Source of the DNA: Polynucleobacter sp. AP-Titi-500A-B4
GTDB taxonomy: Bacteria; Pseudomonadota; Gammaproteobacteria; Burkholderiales; Burkholderiaceae
NCBI RefSeq assembly: GCF_018688095.1
Contig: NZ_CP061311.1
Location: forward strand, 928,861 to 992,860
Length of the DNA: 64,000 nt
Reading direction: 5' to 3'
Shown here: in pieces, positions 62,282 to 64,000 of the stretch
Position numbering within the stretch: the first letter of the stretch is position 1
How the letters are laid out: each line of letters starts with the position of its first letter
Notes under the pieces: model-generated
Told to the model about the DNA's origin: nothing
The model's database searches: none
Seen by the model: the letters and a program-made list of their open reading frames with translations, nothing else
Program-made: the position numbers and the translations under genes

Positions 62282-63145
62282 ATGAGCACATTTAAGCTTT
62301 GTGGTTTTAATGCTGGTCTAGATCAGCGCTTCTTCTTAATTGCCGGCCCATGCGTTATCGAGTCTGAGCAATCTGCGATTGATATTGCAGGTGAGCTTAA
62401 AGAAATTACCTCTGCCTTAAAGATTCCTTTTATTTATAAATCCTCATTTGATAAAGCCAATCGTTCATCTGGAACATCATTCCGCGGCCTTGGTATGGAT
62501 AAGGGTCTGGAAATTCTGGCTAAGGTTAAAAAGCAAGTTGGCGTTTCCGTATTGACAGATGTGCATGACATCACTGAGATAGCCGCGGTCGCAAGCGTTG
62601 TAGATGTTTTGCAAACACCTGCATTCTTATGCAGACAGACAGACTTTATTCGTGCTTGCGCTCAGAGTGGCAAGCCAGTGAACTTTAAAAAAGGTCAGTT
62701 TCTCTCGCCACATGAGATGCTGAATGTGATTGAGAAGGCCAGGGCTGCGGCAGCAGAAAAAAATCTTCCAGATCAATTTATGGTCTGTGAGCGTGGTGCT
62801 TCATTTGGATATAACAATCTTGTATCCGATATGCGCAGCCTAGCTATCTTGCGTGAGTCAAATGCACCAGTGGTATTTGATGCAACTCACTCAGTGCAAT
62901 TGCCAGGCGGTCAAGGTAGCTCCAGCGGTGGTCAACGAGAGTTTGTGCCCGTTTTGGCTCGTGCTGCAATAGCGGTTGGTATCAGCGGGCTCTTTATGGA
63001 GACGCATCCTGATCCTGCTAATGCCCTATCTGACGGCCCTAATGCGGTGCCACTCAATCGCATGAGTGAGTTATTGGAATCTTTGGTCGCAATCGATACG
63101 GTTGTGAAATCCACAGGCCCTTTTTTAGAAAATAGTTTTCAGTAA
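62282..63145 (+). CDS. kdsA: 3-deoxy-8-phosphooctulonate synthase KdsA
   Basis: 287 residues of the DAHP-synthase-like TIM barrel, opening FFLIAGPCVIESEQ and containing KSSFDKANRSS and FDATHSVQLPGG. It condenses PEP with arabinose-5-phosphate to KDO-8-P for lipopolysaccharide. It lies 9 bp after pyrG, with Shine-Dalgarno GAGG. PEP is also the product of the next gene, enolase. Confidence 0.96.
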   Translation: MSTFKLCGFNAGLDQRFFLIAGPCVIESEQSAIDIAGELKEITSALKIPFIYKSSFDKANRSSGTSFRGLGMDKGLEILAKVKKQVGVSVLTDVHDITEIAAVASVVDVLQTPAFLCRQTDFIRACAQSGKPVNFKKGQFLSPHEMLNVIEKARAAAAEKNLPDQFMVCERGASFGYNNLVSDMRSLAILRESNAPVVFDATHSVQLPGGQGSSSGGQREFVPVLARAAIAVGISGLFMETHPDPANALSDGPNAVPLNRMSELLESLVAIDTVVKSTGPFLENSFQ

Positions 63146-63204
63146 TTGATTTTTGTTAATTCAATTAATACATCCCATTTCATCTTGTTTTAAGGAGAAG
63201 GTGC

Positions 63205-64000
63205 ATGAGCGCCATTGTTGACATCATCGGTAGAGAAATTCTGGATTCACGCGGCAACCCAACAGTAGAGTGCGATGTTTTACTCGAGTCTGGTGTAATG
63301 GGTCGTGCAGCGGTTCCATCAGGAGCGTCTACAGGTTCGCGTGAAGCGATTGAACTGCGTGACGGAGATAAATCTCGTTACTTGGGTAAAGGCGTACTGA
63401 AAGCGGTTCAAAATATTAATGTTGAGATTGCAGAAACTATTCTAGGTTTAGATGCTAGCGAACAAGCCTTCTTAGATCACACACTCATCGATTTAGATGG
63501 CACACATAACAAAGCGCGCCTTGGTGCAAATGCAACTCTAGCGGTTTCCATGGCGGTAGCAAGAGCGGCTGCTGAAGAAGCTGGCCTGCCTCTCTATCGT
63601 TATTTTGGCGGTTCTGGTGGTATGCAATTACCGGTTCCAATGATGAATATTGTTAATGGCGGTGCACATGCTAACAATAGCCTAGACATCCAAGAATTTA
63701 TGGTGATGCCAGTTGGTGCAGAAAACTTCCGTGATGCCTTACGTTGCGGTGCTGAAATTTTCCATGAGCTCAAAAAGATCATTGGCGCCCAAGGTATGCC
63801 AACCACCGTTGGCGATGAAGGTGGATTTGCACCAAACTTTAAGAGTAACCAAGAGTGCTTGCAAACGATTATGAAGGCCATTGAAGGTGCTGGTTATCAA
63901 GCTGGCGAAGATGTCCTCTTGGCCTTAGATTGTGCAGCTAGCGAGTTCTATAAAGATGGTAAATATCATTTATCAGGAGAGGGTCTTCAATTGAGCTCAA
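63205..64000 (+). CDS. eno: Enolase (partial, N-terminal 265 residues)
   Basis: Starts at ATG 63205 with AAGGAGAAG upstream and remains open to the window edge. The N-terminal signature IVDIIGREILDSRGNPTVE and PSGASTG, the NGGAHANN segment, and VGDEGGFAPN (with the catalytic Glu region near 210) identify enolase, which converts 2-phosphoglycerate to PEP. Pairing with pyrG (here with kdsA between) is widely conserved in proteobacteria. Confidence 0.97.
   Translation, partial: MSAIVDIIGREILDSRGNPTVECDVLLESGVMGRAAVPSGASTGSREAIELRDGDKSRYLGKGVLKAVQNINVEIAETILGLDASEQAFLDHTLIDLDGTHNKARLGANATLAVSMAVARAAAEEAGLPLYRYFGGSGGMQLPVPMMNIVNGGAHANNSLDIQEFMVMPVGAENFRDALRCGAEIFHELKKIIGAQGMPTTVGDEGGFAPNFKSNQECLQTIMKAIEGAGYQAGEDVLLALDCAASEFYKDGKYHLSGEGLQLSS

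Noticed and set aside
1..64000. Prophage, insertion sequence, integron or CRISPR array
   Set aside because: No transposase, integrase, capsid or terminase genes, no terminal inverted repeats, and no regularly spaced repeats were seen. The lone superinfection-immunity gene is not enough to argue a prophage.

Overview
The window reads as a betaproteobacterial chromosome segment, most likely Polynucleobacter or a close Burkholderiaceae relative. The grounds are gene content and order (pccAB-type propionyl-CoA genes, phaC-phaB-phaR followed by rimO and a BktB-like thiolase, pyrG-kdsA-eno, tig-clpP-clpX-lon-ppiD), dense packing with short intergenic gaps, and moderate AT richness judged by eye, not computed. 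The identification rests on recalled protein families; no search was run. I see no insertion sequences, prophage block, CRISPR array or rRNA operon.

Layout. 1-2840: thiamine synthesis (thiO partial, thiC) behind a TPP riboswitch. 2926-4281: a Nudix hydrolase, a compact cluster of DnaA-box-like sites, tRNA-Arg(CCT), and a 48-residue one-helix protein overlapping the end of an MFS transporter gene. 4274-6720: that transporter with a family III CoA-transferase. 6800-11250: topoisomerase IV (parE-parC). 11259-16407: XdhC, a MobA/MocA-like nucleotidyltransferase, RidA, a CoxE-like vWA protein, a MoxR/CoxD-like ATPase and two divergent monohaem cytochromes c with a perfect FNR-type site. 16493-24535: an FCD-type GntR regulator divergent from a complete propionyl-CoA to succinyl-CoA pathway (mutase, MeaB, PccB, PccA, VOC epimerase). 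24574-26350: tsaB-rimI and a degenerate uracil-DNA-glycosylase-like protein in the position where E. coli carries holD beside rimI. 26364-31643: lplT, alr, bamD, rluD, pgeF. 31762-37480: polyhydroxyalkanoate genes phaC, phaB, phaR, then rimO and bktB. 37486-43256: serB, mfd, ispD, ispF. 43336-51270: tRNA-Leu(TAG), tig, clpP, clpX, lon (with a sigma-32-like promoter), tRNA-Val(TAC), ppiD. 51280-60119: tesA, an orphan ABC ATPase, purL, a spermidine-synthase-like protein, acnB. 60310-64000: a superinfection-immunity-family membrane protein, pyrG, kdsA and the 5' part of eno.

How the genes fit together. Much of the window is housekeeping. The metabolic theme is acyl-CoA handling: propionyl-CoA is carboxylated and isomerised into the TCA cycle (17226-24535), while acetyl-CoA can be condensed, reduced and stored as polyhydroxyalkanoate (31762-37480). 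A protein-quality block (tig-clpP-clpX-lon-ppiD) lies at 43480-51270.

The points most worth a second look are: (a) a set of Mo-hydroxylase/CO-dehydrogenase-type accessory genes without structural genes at 11259-15511; (b) the UDG/HolD-like protein at 25829-26350; (c) the tiny membrane partner of the MFS transporter at 4135-4281; (d) the DnaA-box cluster at 3907-3960; and (e) regulatory sites readable directly: the TPP riboswitch, an FNR-type palindrome, a GntR operator lying on its own promoter, a sigma-32 promoter before lon, and several promoters placed so close to start codons that leaderless mRNAs are likely.
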